Assembly (NCBI GenBank): GCA_032622095.1
Contig: CP136061.1
Coordinates: 682,001-746,000 of the forward strand
Direction: 5' to 3'
Length of the DNA stretch: 64,000 bases
DNA from: Siphonodentalium dalli
Lineage: Eukaryota; Mollusca; Scaphopoda; Gadilida; Siphonodentaliidae
The notes under the pieces were generated by a model, which saw only the letters and a list, made by a program, of their open reading frames with translations, did no database searches and was not told the origin of the DNA. Numbering within the stretch: position 1 is the stretch's first letter; every line of letters starts with the position of its first letter. This document shows positions 47,121 to 57,900 of this stretch, piece by piece. A program made the translations under genes and the position numbers.

Positions 47121-47520
47121 AAGTGGCACTTTTTGATACATTGTGCGCTATAACTGGGCGAGGCACATTTTGTACATTGTGCGTTATAAGTGAGCGTGGC
47201 ACTTTTTGGTACAGTGTGCGTAATAAGTGGGCGTTTCCAAAGTCGGCAATGACAAAAAACAGTTTTCAGCGCCTTGCTTCGCTCGGACTGCGTAATGAAG
47301 ATGCGCAAACATTGACTCTCAAAGTAACCCGACCAACGGAGAGATAGCGTGCGGATGGGTTCAGACTTTTGGAAAATTCCTCCGTAAATGGCTGTATTTG
47401 AGTGCGGCATCACTAAGCTATTTTTGGTATCGTATGTTGGCGGACGACAAAAATGTTTTTTCAGCGCCTCGCTTCGCTCGGACTATGCAGTGTAGATGCG
47501 CAAACTTTGATCGCACTTTC
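47121..47520. repeat. Inverted leader of the GTACC array and duplicated spacer
   Basis: 47125-47230 carries gtggcactttttggtacagt units in the orientation opposite to the array at 47521. A ~60-bp spacer (cagcgccttgcttcgctcgg) at 47262 recurs at 47462. Confidence 0.75.
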
Positions 47521-49072
47521 AGCGCACACTGTACCAAAAAGTTTACCAAAAAGTGCCACGCCCACTTTCAGCGCACGCTGTACCAAAAATTGTACCAAAA
47601 AGTGTACAAAAAAGTGACACCCACTTTTAGCGCACACTACCAAAAAGTGTACCAAAAAGTGCCACGCCCACTTATACCGTACGCTGTACAAAAAATAGTA
47701 CCAAAAAGTGCCACGCCCACTTTCAGCGCACACTGTACCAAAAGTGTACTTTCAGCGCACACTGTACCAAAAGTGTACCAAAAAGCGTACCAAAAAGTGC
47801 CACACCCACTTTTAGCGCATACTGTACCAAAAAGTGTACAAAAAAGCGTACCAAAAACTGCCACGCCCACTTTCAGCGCACGCTGTACCAAAAAGTGTAA
47901 CAAAAAGTGACACCCACTTTTAGCGCACACTGTACCAAAAAGTGTACCAAAAAGTACCACGCCCACTTTTAGCGTACGCTGTACCAAAAAGTGCCACGCC
48001 CACTTTCAGAGCGAACTGTTCCAAAAAGTGTACCAAAAAGTGCCACGCCCACTTTTAGCGCACACTGTACCAAAAAGTGTACCAAAAAGTACCACGCCCA
48101 CTTTTAGCCTACGCTGTACCAAAAAGTGCCACGCCCACTTTCAGAGCGAACTGTACCAAAAAGTGTACCAAAAAGTGCCACGCCCACTTTCCGCGCACAC
48201 TGTACCAAAAAGTGTACCAAAAAGTGTACCAAAAAGTACCACGCCCACTTTTAGCGTACGCTGTACCAAAAAGTGCCACGCCCACTTTCAGAGCGAACTG
48301 TACCAAAAAGTGTACAAAAAAGTGCCACGCCCACTTTTAGCGCACACTGTACCAAAAAGTGTAGCAAAAAGTACCACGCCCACTTTTAGCGTACGCTGTA
48401 CCAAAAAGTGCCACGCCCACTTTCAGAGCGAACTGTACCAAAAAGTGTACCAAAAAGTACCATGCCCACTTTTAGCGTACGCTGTACCAAAAAGTGCCAC
48501 GCCCACTTTCAGAGCGAACTGTACCAAAAAGTGTACCAAAAAGTGTAGCAAAAAGTACCACGCCCACTTTTAGCGTACGCTGTACCAAAAAGTGCCACGC
48601 CCACTTTCAGAGCGAACTGTACCAAAAAGTGTACCAAAAAGTACCATGCCCACTTTTAGCGTACGCTGTACCAAAAAGTGCCACGCCCACTTTCAGAGCG
48701 AACTGTACCAAAAAGTGTACCAAAAAGTGCCACGCCCACTTTTAGCGCACACTGTACCAAAAATTACCACGCCCACTTTTAACGTACGCTGTACCAAAAA
48801 GTACCACGCCCACTTTCAGAGCGAACTGTACCAAAAAGTGTACCAAAAAGTACCATGCCCACTTTTAGCGTACGCTGTACCAAAAAGTGCCACGCTCACT
48901 TTCAGCGCACACTGTACCAAAAAGTGTACCAAAAAGTGCCACGCCCACTTTCAGCGCACACTGTACCAAAAAGTGTACAAAAAAGCGTACCAAAAAGTGC
49001 CACGCCCACTTTCAGCGCACACTGTACCAAAAAGTGTACAAAAAAGCGTACCAAAAAGTGCCACGCCCACCA
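47521..49072. repeat. Complex tandem array with ccacgcccac motif
   Basis: Dozens of units of gtaccaaaaagtgccacgcc, then cactttcagcgcacact or cacttttagcgtacgct, some with extra gtgtaccaaaaa blocks, giving variable 50-70-bp periods. Long frames on both strands are artefacts of repetition. Confidence 0.95.
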
Positions 49073-50228
49073 TACTGATTCAATGCTACTAACTGTTATG
49101 GACCATACTGATTCAATGCTACTAACTGTTATGGACCATACTGATTCAATGCTACTACCTGTTATGGACCATACTGATTCAATGCTACTAACTGTTATGT
49201 ACCATACTGATTCAATGCTACTAACTGTTATGTACCATACTGATTCAATGCTACTAACTGTTATGGACCATACTGATTCAATGCTACTACCTGTTATGGA
49301 CCATACTGATTCAATGCTACTAACTGTTATGTACCATACTGATTCAATGCTACTAACTGTTATGTACCATACTGATTCAATGCTACTAACTGTTATGGAC
49401 CATACTGATTCAATGCTACTAACTGTTATGTACCATACTGATTCAATGCTACTAACTGTTATGTACCATACTGATTCAATGCATTTACTAACTGTTATGT
49501 ACAATACTGATTCATTGCATTTACTAACTGTTATGTACCATACTGATTCAATGCTACTAACTGTTATGGACCATACTGATTCAATGCTACTAACTGTTAT
49601 GTACCATACTGATTCAATGCTACTAACTGTTATGTACCATACTGATTCAATGCTACTAACTGTTATGGACCATACTGATTCAATGCTACTAACTGTTATG
49701 TACCATACTGATTCAATGCTACTAACTGTTATGTACCATACTGATTCAATGCATTTACTAACTGTTATGTACCATACTGATTCAATGCTACTAACTGTTA
49801 TGTACCATACTGATTCAATGCTACTACCTGTTATGGACCATACTGATTCAATGCGACTACCTGTTATGTACCATACTGATTCAATGCTACTAACTGTTAT
49901 GTACCATACTGATTCAATGCTACTAACTGTTATGGACCATACTGATTCAATGCTACTAACTGTTATGTACCATACTGATTCAATGCTACTAACTGTTATG
50001 TACCATACTGATTCAATGCTACTAACTGTTATGGACCATACTGATTCAATGCTACTAACTGTTATGGACCATACTGATTCAATGCTACTACCTGTTATGG
50101 ACCATACTGATTCAATACTACTAACTGTTATGTACCATACTGATTCAATGCTACTAACTGTTATGTACCATACTGATTCAATGCATTTACTAACTGTTAT
50201 GTACAATACTGATTCAATGCATTTGATG
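49073..50228. repeat. 33-bp minisatellite, about 35 units
   Basis: Unit ccatactgattcaatgctac plus taactgttatgga (or gta). 33 bp keeps frames open: the + frame reads an 11-residue repeat (HTDSMLLTVMY/D) and runs directly into the C-terminal exon at 50237. Some units carry a 3-bp insertion (catttac), still in frame. Confidence 0.95.
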
Positions 50229-50236
50229 TTCACCAG

Positions 50237-50411
50237 ATTGGAGTACAAGTATTGTAAGCTGATTGATGAGACGAGTGGTAAGGGTGAACTACCACCCTCC
50301 GAAACGTGTGCCTTTGATGACGATGAAGACGAAGAGGCCGACCAAGTTGAATTCAAAAGTAATAAGAGTGGGATGCTATTTAGTAAGCTCAAAAACAAGA
50401 TTTCAAAAAAG
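50237..50411 (+). CDS. Exon: acidic C-terminal region
   Basis: Open frame between a probable acceptor (gatgttcaccag) and donor aag/gtttgt at 50412. If 50237 is the first base it starts in phase 2 and ends in phase 0. Encodes YKYCKLIDE, a proline-containing linker, the acidic run FDDDEDEEADQ, and the basic segment KLKNKISKK. This looks cytoplasmic rather than FN3. The 5' boundary is uncertain because the same frame runs upstream, unbroken, through the 33-bp minisatellite; a later start at 50249 (after gtacaag) is possible. The phase-0 end matches the next exon. Confidence 0.62.
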
Positions 50412-50943
50412 GTTTGTGTCACGCATAATTCTCCATCTATTTATATAAAAAAAATAGCAGGATCTGTCTGTCCGTCTGTCTATTTGTTCACGATTTTTCT
50501 TGCAGACCCTGGACTGATTTCAACCAAAGTTGTTGTTGTGACTTGAGGCAGATATTATAACGGCATTAGTTTTTCAAAATTTTAATTTAAAAAACAGTTT
50601 GTTTTATTAAAGCTACATGACTTTTGATTTTTTTCTGATGTCGAAATTGGTCGATAAATACTTTCTATGAGCATTATATGTCCCAGAATGACATATTGAA
50701 GTCATAAAAAATACAACTTTGAACAAGATGTTTTGGTCCCAAACAAAAAAACAGCCATGTGCAGGGCATGGGACAGAAAAGAGCGTTCAGTGTTATTCTA
50801 TTCCTGATTTGACCTAAACACTTCGGAAAATTAAAATCAGTCTTTATACCGGTTACTTTTTACTCCCTGAGTGGTAATAATATATAAATTCTGTCTTTTT
50901 ACTACCTGAGTGGTAATAATATATAAATTCTGTCTTTTTACAG
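50412..50943. other. Last intron
   Basis: 532 bp between donor gtttgt and acceptor ctttttacag. Contains a 43-bp direct duplication (ctgagtggtaataatatata, 50868-50935) just before the acceptor. Confidence 0.6.
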
Positions 50944-50991
50944 GATGATTTTGATAACATGAAGCTGGACGAGAAAATGCCATTGACGTAA
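50944..50991 (+). CDS. Terminal exon: last 15 codons and stop
   Basis: 48 bp after the acceptor ctttttacag, phase 0, encoding DDFDNMKLDEKMPLT and then TAA at 50989-50991. It joins the preceding exon in frame (KISKK then DDFDN) and ends the protein with a charged tail. Short, but the acceptor, phase and immediate stop agree. A candidate polyadenylation signal AATAAA is at 51431-51436. Confidence 0.65.
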   Translation, partial: DDFDNMKLDEKMPLT

Positions 50992-51042
50992 ACAGCTGTG
51001 CTGACATAATCGTATGATTATCAATGTAATCTGACATAATTG

Positions 51043-51386
51043 TTGACTCATTAGGTAGTGCAGACGCTCATCACCCATGACTCATTAGGTAGTGCAGACG
51101 CTCATCACCCATGACTCATTAGGTAGTGCAGACGCTCATCACCCATGACTCATTAGGTAGTGCAGACGCTCATCACCCATGACTCATTAGGTAGTGCAGA
51201 CGCTCATCACCCATGACTCATTAGGTAGTGCAGACGCTCATCACCCATGACTCATTAGGTAGTGCAGACGCTCATCACCCATGACTCATTAGGTAGTGCA
51301 GACGCTCATCACCCATGACTCATTAGGTAGTGCAGACGCTCATCACCCATGACTCATTAGGTAGAGCAGACGCTCATCACCCATGA
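51043..51386. repeat. 34-bp tandem repeat, ten copies, each with TGACTCA
   Basis: Unit tgactcattaggtagtgcag plus acgctcatcaccca, almost identical between copies; TGACTCA starts at 51044 and then every 34 bp to 51350. TGACTCA is the AP-1 (Fos/Jun) consensus. The array starts 52 bp after the stop codon of the main gene. Confidence 0.95.
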
Positions 51387-51430
51387 CATATTTCCTCATA
51401 ATTTTTTTGAACATATGATATTGTTGCCTG

Positions 51431-51436
51431 AATAAA
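51431..51436 (+). terminator. Candidate polyadenylation signal
   Basis: AATAAA about 440 bp after the stop codon, just past the 34-bp tandem array, so the array would lie in the 3' UTR. AT-rich DNA yields this hexamer often by chance. Confidence 0.3.
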
Positions 51437-51479
51437 TAATATAATATAGTTATCATATTTATATTGTACAGAAATGACA

Positions 51480-53005
51480 TTTGCAGAATGTGTCTGACAT
51501 TTGAAGAATGAGGTCCCCAAAGGGTGATTTTAATGACGCTATCCCGCATAGTTGGCTAGCATCACCAAATTCACCATCTGGCTACCTCATTCTATATCCC
51601 ATAATTTGCAGAAGATAAATTGCATAATCGAGGTGACTAATGGGTGAACATCACCAACCTCAACTTGGGAACTTCAATCATAATAGATACTCATGTCTCC
51701 CTCTAGGCTGGTTCCCCGCCTGGTATAATGATCTACTGATGTAATCTCCAGTCTATGTAATCATAATAGATACTCATGTCTCCCTCTAGGCTGGTTCCCC
51801 ACCTGGTGTAATGATCTACTGATGTAATCTCCAGTCTATGTAATCATAATAGATACTCATGTCTCCCTCTAGACTGGTTCCCCACCTGGTGTAATGATCT
51901 ACTGATGTAATCTCCAGTCTATGTAATAGATATACTCATGTCAGTCTCATGTGTAATCACCATTATAATCACTCACCAGTTAGAGCAGAATCTCATTTAC
52001 TATCTTTGCTTTGGGGCTGCGACGATACAAAATTTTATATGATATGCATCGTGATATAAATGGGTCACAATGAGGTGATGTGTATTGTGGTGCATTGATG
52101 AAATGTTGCAGCCCTTTGTTCATGCTTTGTAGCGGCATATTAACACATTACCACCATTCTACAGTAATGCTCTAAATAATCGACTCCTTAACCACAGCAG
52201 AATTATGGGTAATTTTTCAGGATTTAGTCGGAAATATGGCTTGTTGCCATTCATCGGAAAGCTCTCAGTGAGAGCTTTCCAATGAATGGCAACAAGCCAT
52301 ATTTCCGACTAAATCCTGAAAAGTTACCTAAAATTCTGCTGTGGTTAAGGAGTTGATTATTTAGAGCATTACTGTATATCACATCCCCATTTACTTATCA
52401 AACTACTATCGCAGAAACACTGCTATAGATTACGTGGTGATATTGTACATTCCGTAATATTGACATTGATCATATTCCAAGCCATGAATGTCAATCGACC
52501 ATAATAACACATGTCTCTTTGTCTCAAACTTTTAAATGAATTGCCATGACTTTGTTTCATATACATCAAGGAAACTATAGGGAACTATAGAAGCCTGGAA
52601 ATACTGTGTCTGACATTTTCAGAATGAGGTCCCCAGACGGTGAGATTAGTGATGCTACCCCACAAAGGGAACTAGCATCGCCAAATTCACCCTCTGGAGA
52701 CCTCTTTCTGCTTAGACCTCATCTTCTGTGAAGTATCTACAGTCTCAAATTAACATTGTTTTAGTTACTTTTTCCCTTCTGTTCAGTTTCTATATCCCAT
52801 AATTTGCAGAAGATAAAATGTTTAATCGATGTGACTAATGGTGAACATCACAAATGTCAGCTGGGGAACATCAGGTCTCCCATAGCAGTTGAGGCCTGAG
52901 CAGAATGAGGTTCCCTATGGATGAATTTGGTGACATTCACCATGTGTGTGTGGTAGCATTACTATATTCACAATCCTGGGACCTTATTCTGCAAATGACA
53001 GACAG
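51480..53005. repeat. Dispersed inverted-arm repeat (agaatgaggtcccc) and 92-bp triplication
   Basis: 51497-51595, 52609-52720 and 52890-53000 carry gaatgaggtcccca...gtga and inverse ttcaccctctgg...cctcattctg arms. 51676-51930 has three ~92-bp units (gatactcatgtctccctcta). Similar arms occur at 56992-57315. Confidence 0.75.
52162..52374. mobile_element. 213-bp palindromic MITE, TA target (copy 2)
   Basis: cagtaatgctctaaataatc to tttagagcattactg, flanked by TA; centre ctcagtgagag. Same length as the other full copies. Confidence 0.9.
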
Positions 53006-53210
53006 AGTACTTCCAGACTTGGAACTATATTGTGAACGGTGCAAGGATATGAGATATATGAGTGAAATGTGATTGCACCATTCACAATGAATCTCATGCT
53101 TACGACATTCCATGTTTGTTACAAACCTTGTATCATATATATCCAGCACATGAATATGACTCAGATGTATATTTTAATGTTTGCTGTTTTGTACTGCTGA
53201 AACCTCTAAC

Positions 53211-54043
53211 TTAGGCCAATGGGGGAATTGTCACAAGGCACCGATCACATTTGTAGCCAGATTTTAAAATCGATCACAAATGTAGCCAGCTTTTCACAGG
53301 CAATCACATTCGTAGCTAGCTTTTCAAATTCCATCGTTTTATATGCAATATATGACATTGCGTAAGTTATATGACTAAAATTTGCGATGTCATGCTTCAG
53401 AACTGGGTTCATTTTTTGGTTGAAAGCCCTATGTATATAAATGATTAAATAATATTTAATGTATTTCTTCCATTATAAATGTATGTTGTTTTTCATTCAT
53501 CTACTCAAGAATATGATTAGCCAAACAATTAGTCTCGTTCATTAACCCTTTACCCAACAGAACGGCCCTGTGCCTCGCATATATAAGAGAATGCATTGGC
53601 TTAACACATATTAAAAATGATAAAATTGTCAAAGAATGTAGAAAAATATTATAAAAATTGTTTAAAAAATGTAAGAAAAAATTATAAAATTGTTAAAGAA
53701 TGTAAGAAAAAATGGTAAAAAGTGTTATGGTCGACTCGCATATATAAGAGAATGCATTGGCACAGGGCATAACTGTAACCATCACAATGTGGTCAATGAA
53801 CCGGTTCCAATGATATCCATATTTGTATGGTGTTATTGAGACAGACCGAAGATATTTTAGGCTGTTGAAGCTTTATTTGGGCGTTTTTGGCCGTTTTGTT
53901 GGGTAAAGGGTTAAACCCACATGAAGATGAAAAGCTGGCAACGAATGTGATCGCCCTTGAAAAGCTAACTACATTTGTGTTCAATTTTAAAAGCTGGATA
54001 CGAATGTGATCGATGCCTTGTGACAATGACCCCATCGGCCTAA
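53211..54043. mobile_element. TIR element with ~110-bp arms, hosting a piggyBac MITE
   Basis: ttaggccaatgggg, ttgtcacaaggca and cgatcacatttgtagccag (left) are mirrored at the right by ctggatacgaatgtgatcg, tgccttgtgacaa and ggcctaa. 53546-53910 is a nested MITE. No frame. Confidence 0.75.
53546..53910. mobile_element. Full-length piggyBac-type MITE with TTAA flanks
   Basis: 365 bp from ccctttacccaacagaacgg to ggccgttttgttgggtaaag/gg, with TTAA at 53542-53545 and 53911-53914. Inside lies gcatatataagagaatgcat on both sides of an A/T-rich loop. Confidence 0.9.
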
Positions 54044-54269
54044 CTTTGATGCCCTAAATTTTCTGGTTTGCTCTGTTTATCCTGACAATGTCCACAATAA
54101 TAATGTCAATTGGCTGAACATGAAATGTACCTGTAACTTATCTTGTCTTCCTGTAATTATTTCCGTTGATGACAAAAGTTATAAATATAGTTAGGTTTCA
54201 TTTGTTTATTTAAATGATGCTCAATTTATTTACAAATGCTTTTTAATCCTTTTTAACTTTCAATTTTTG

Positions 54270-54432
54270 CAAATGCATTCTCTTATATATGCGAGTCTCC
54301 CACAGGAGCTTCATACATATATAAGAGAATACATTGACCTAACAATATTTACCTATGGTCGACTCACATATATAATAGAATGCACAGGCACAGGATCTTT
54401 AATGCTGCACCAGCGCAGTTCCCATCATGAAA
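54270..54432. mobile_element. piggyBac-type MITE fragment
   Basis: aatgcattctcttatatatg, its inverse, and a degenerate right end (ttcccatcatgaaatta). Confidence 0.65.
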
Positions 54433-56172
54433 TTAATTTAGACCAAGTAGGGTAATAGTGCTTAGTTAAGAACTGCTTTTAGAAGTGAATTTTACTTGGC
54501 TAAATAGATAAAAAAAAAAACTATGTTCTCAGGTGCCTTCCTATCACATCAAGAGGCCTCATAAAACATGTTATTTACAAATTTATGCAGATTTCAAAAT
54601 CTGATGTTCCATTTTTCCACATTTTGATAATTAGATTGTTTATAATGACTATAAAGCACTGGGTGAGGGTTTTATAAAACTCTGTATATCTGCTAATTTC
54701 TAAAATTCTTGAGAAATAGTAAAAGTCCGGCCTCCCTTATTCAGTTTTCCATGTTTAATTATCTGTGAACAGATATTTATTTCTATGACCTAATTTTGTT
54801 TTCTAGCATAATATAACTTGTTAAAGTGAAAGTGCAATACAGCTGAAGGCCAGTGTTTTGTTAAACAAGACGTGAATTGTGTCACTGTACGGAAATTTGT
54901 TAATTCTTCTGAATACTTAATGGATTCTCCCATTCAGTGATAAAAGAGTACACTGGAATGGTCCATTCTTCATTTGTAGGGGTGTTTAGATACTATAATC
55001 AGACGTCAATCGGAGAAACATTCTTTTTGGATTCATTTGTAATGGTGTTCAGATAATAAGGCTCGCTGTTGAACTTATAAACTGAACATCATACAAATGA
55101 ATTATTAGGAATCGAGTAATTATGCATCATCACATATTTAGTTATCAGCCCGTTGAATGATAAATGTAACTAATTTAACAAGTTTGATAGATGATTGTGT
55201 GAATTGTGTTCTATAGTTATTCCACATCTCAGCACCAAGGCCATTATTAAAGTGATGTGAAACATTCTGGTAGGTTGATAAAATAAAAATGGAGAATAAT
55301 CTTACTCAAAGTAGTTATTATTACAAATATTATATCCAAATTGACAACACATGCCGTCATTCTTATATATTAATTGAATGCAATGAATCTCGGTGGCCAA
55401 ATCATTTTTGTTAGCTTATCGCCGATAGTTGCGTCCCAAATAGAGAAGTAAATATTTACAATTGAGCGTGGTTCAGACGATGTTTCTATGCAGTTGTACG
55501 GTCGATTTGCTTGAGATTTTCGCCGATGTGAGTAGAATGCTACATTCCCACAGTTGACATAGCGCCTGAATACTAAATTATCAGTTCCACGCACCCGAGC
55601 AAGTCCATAATATATCTTTAATGTGTATTTTGTATTATGTATTATGTTTCACATGTGAGAAATTGAAATGTTTATTTCATGCTGATGATTTAGTATGCTA
55701 AATACTTATTGGACATTGAAAGATGTATTCAGGGTTCCAGGGCAAGTTTTACGATTAAATTCTAGTGTTTATAAGTTAGCATGTGTGGAATTGGAATGCC
55801 ACCTCAAAAACTAACCATTAATTTCATATAGTTTTGTTGATCTGGATGGACAATAAAAGTTAGCACCTTGATTTTTCAACAACTATATGACAATTTTACA
55901 CTCGAGTCATGAACTCTTTTCATTATAATTACCATGTTGTTTGCATCGTTCATAGAACACATGAGTGTATTTTGCACTAATCCATGGCTCAAATTCATTA
56001 ATTTGTTGCATATATTCGGTTGAGTATAAAAGGAAATGGTACCATAAATGGCCAGTGTACAGTACCCTTTTAACAAGCTATTTGTGTGTGGATCTTCAAA
56101 TTCAGGTATCACCTCCCAGAAAAAACAAACATCCAGAGCAACACATAAACCCATATCGCTAAATTGATCATA
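54433..56172. other. Intergenic stretch, little recognised
   Basis: 55235-55310 (attaaagtgatgtgaaacat, ggagaataatctta) recurs at 57435-57505. No gene supported. Confidence 0.5.
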
Positions 56173-56385
56173 CAGTAATGCCCTAAATAATCAGACCCCT
56201 TAACCACAGCAGAATTATGGGTAACTTTTCAGGATTTGGTCGGAAATATGAATTGTTGCATTCATCAGAAAGCTCTCAGTGAGAGCTTTCCGATGAATGG
56301 CAACAAGACATATTTCCAACTAAATCCTGAAAAATTACCCATAATTCTGCTGTGGTTAAGGAGTCGATTATTTAGTTCATTACTG
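56173..56385. mobile_element. 213-bp palindromic MITE, TA target (copy 3)
   Basis: cagtaatgccctaaataatc to tttagttcattactg with TA flanks and centre ctcagtgagag. Confidence 0.9.
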
Positions 56386-56574
56386 TATGTTGTAACTCTC
56401 GAATCGTGAGTATATCTTTAACAGATGTGTATTAAGTTATGTTGCAGGATACATCTTTAACAGGTGTGTAATAAGTTATGTTGCATGATACTTTTCTGTA
56501 AATCAAAGCTAACATTTTGTGATCCTTCGAATATTGTTATAAAACGGTCACACATCAATCATGTTATTTTAGAT

Positions 56575-56755
56575 TGCTAAATATAAATTAATACACAACT
56601 ATTGTTTATATGAACGGTTCTAAATGTCAAATTAATAGACAACTATTCTTTATATGTATGATTCTAAATGTCAAATTAATAGACAACTATTCTTTATATG
56701 TATGGTTCTAAATGTCAAATTAATAGACAACTATTCTTTATATGTATGGTTCTTT
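56575..56755. repeat. 44-bp tandem repeat, about four copies
   Basis: Unit ttctaaatgtcaaattaata plus gacaactattctttatatgtatgg; the first copy is diverged. Confidence 0.85.
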
Positions 56756-56959
56756 TTCCAATTTTCCACATTCCAAAATTTATTTTCTCGTTTCATATTT
56801 GTTTATATAAAACACAAACTTACTTTCTTATTTTCTTAGATTAACACGAACATTCCATTTATTATACTATCTTTATTTATTACATATTTCTTATTTCATT
56901 CCGAGATGTAAACAGATGGCGAGATGTACGAAGCTTGTGTATTATATGATACGATTTTA

Positions 56960-57330
56960 TTTCGTAGTAACACAAGCATGCCTGGTGTGTCTGACATCTG
57001 CAGAATGAGGTCCCCAGAGGGTAAATTTAGTGATGCTACCCTGCATGGTGGGCTAGCATAACCAAATTCACCCTCTGGGGACCTCATTCTGCTTTGGCCT
57101 CATCTTCTGGGAAGTATCTACAGTCTCAAATTAACATTGTTTTTAGTTACTTTCTCCATTCAACTGGGGAACTTCAATTTGATCCTAGGCCTCCCATAGC
57201 AGTTAACGCCTAAGCAGAATGAGGTCCCCAGTGGGTAAATTTGGTGATGTTAACCCTCTATGCAGGATAGCTTCACTAAATTCACCCTCTAGGGACCTCA
57301 TTCTACAATTGACAGACACACTATGTGCAG
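56960..57330. repeat. Copies of the agaatgaggtcccc inverted-arm repeat
   Basis: Two hairpin-like arms pairs at 56992-57092 and 57215-57315, spaced as in 52609-53000. Confidence 0.7.
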
Positions 57331-57506
57331 GCTTGAACACGAGCTATCTGTTACAAGTAATGTCATCTCAAACAATTTATGTATAGAATGTTCTGTAATA
57401 TTGTGATCTGAAGTACTGAACTTTGTGTTGTTATATTAAAGTGATGTGAAACACTCCGGTAGGGTGATCAAATATAAAAGGAGAATAACCTTGTTCAAAG
57501 TAGTAA

Positions 57507-57900
57507 TTTTTATACGCCCTTTTGAAAAAAAAGGCCGTATTATAGTATTGGTCTGTCCGTCCGGGCGGGCGTCCGGTGCGTCCGTTAACCTGTTGTCCGG
57601 ATGATAACTTTAGTTAGAGTGAACCGATTTCAATAAAATTTGGTATGTGGGTTTATTAGCCGAAAAGTAAGTTCAAGTTCGAATTTGGGTTCCGCCCGCC
57701 AATTTTCACCGGAGTTATGCCCCTTATTTGACGTTTTTTGACTTAGAAAATCCTTGAAATTTGTTGTCCGGATGATAACTTTAGTATAGTTTATCGGAAT
57801 GAATCCAAATTTGGTATATTACTTTCTCCCACCAAAACACAGGTCAAGTTCGAACTTGGGTTCTGTCCGACCATTTTTGGCAGAGTTATGCCCCTTTTTT
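57507..57900. repeat. Dispersed repeat family B with its 5' start
   Basis: Begins tatacgcccttttgaaaaa, ggccgtattatagtattggt, then a GC-rich gtccgtccgggcgggcgtcc, followed by the gatgataactttagttagag units seen at 2700-3470, nearly identical to 2705-2955. Confidence 0.8.

Larger units (their letters stand above)
45706..49442. repeat. Segment duplicated at 60264-64000 (copy 1)
   Basis: Spot comparisons at 45721, 46801, 47117, 48028, 48592 and 49060 match the sequence 14,558 bp later without shift, including a run of 13 C at 46824-46836 and the minisatellites. The copy continues past the window end. Confidence 0.95.
4773..50991 (+). other. Gene span: EB/EGF-like + FN3 modular extracellular protein (5' end missing)
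   Basis: Fourteen exons on the + strand are described separately. The first twelve join in consistent phase with no stop at any junction: phase-1 joins throughout except a phase-0 join inside the fourth FN3 module. Domain order is three six-cysteine EB/EGF-like modules, then five complete FN3 modules and the start of a sixth, then (after an unresolved interval) an acidic C-terminus. No signal peptide exon is visible, so the gene starts upstream of the window. Exon 12 ends in phase 0 while the next recognised exon starts in phase 2, so at least one exon (rest of FN3-6 and probably a membrane segment) is unseen. Known biology: symmetrical 1-1 exons carrying EGF-like and FN3 modules are typical of shuffled extracellular proteins. 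I do not recognise a specific orthologue; a receptor-like or matrix protein is inferred. Confidence 0.75.

Noticed and set aside
47398-50546. Frames of 500-560 codons across the GTACC array and 33-bp minisatellite
   Set aside because: Repeat-generated. Only the last ~58 codons before 50412 look like ordinary protein; possible translation of the array is kept as a finding, not a gene.
51043-51386. CRISPR-like regular spacing
   Set aside because: No unique spacers between repeats; a simple tandem array in an animal genome. The same holds for the 38-, 36- and 33-bp arrays.
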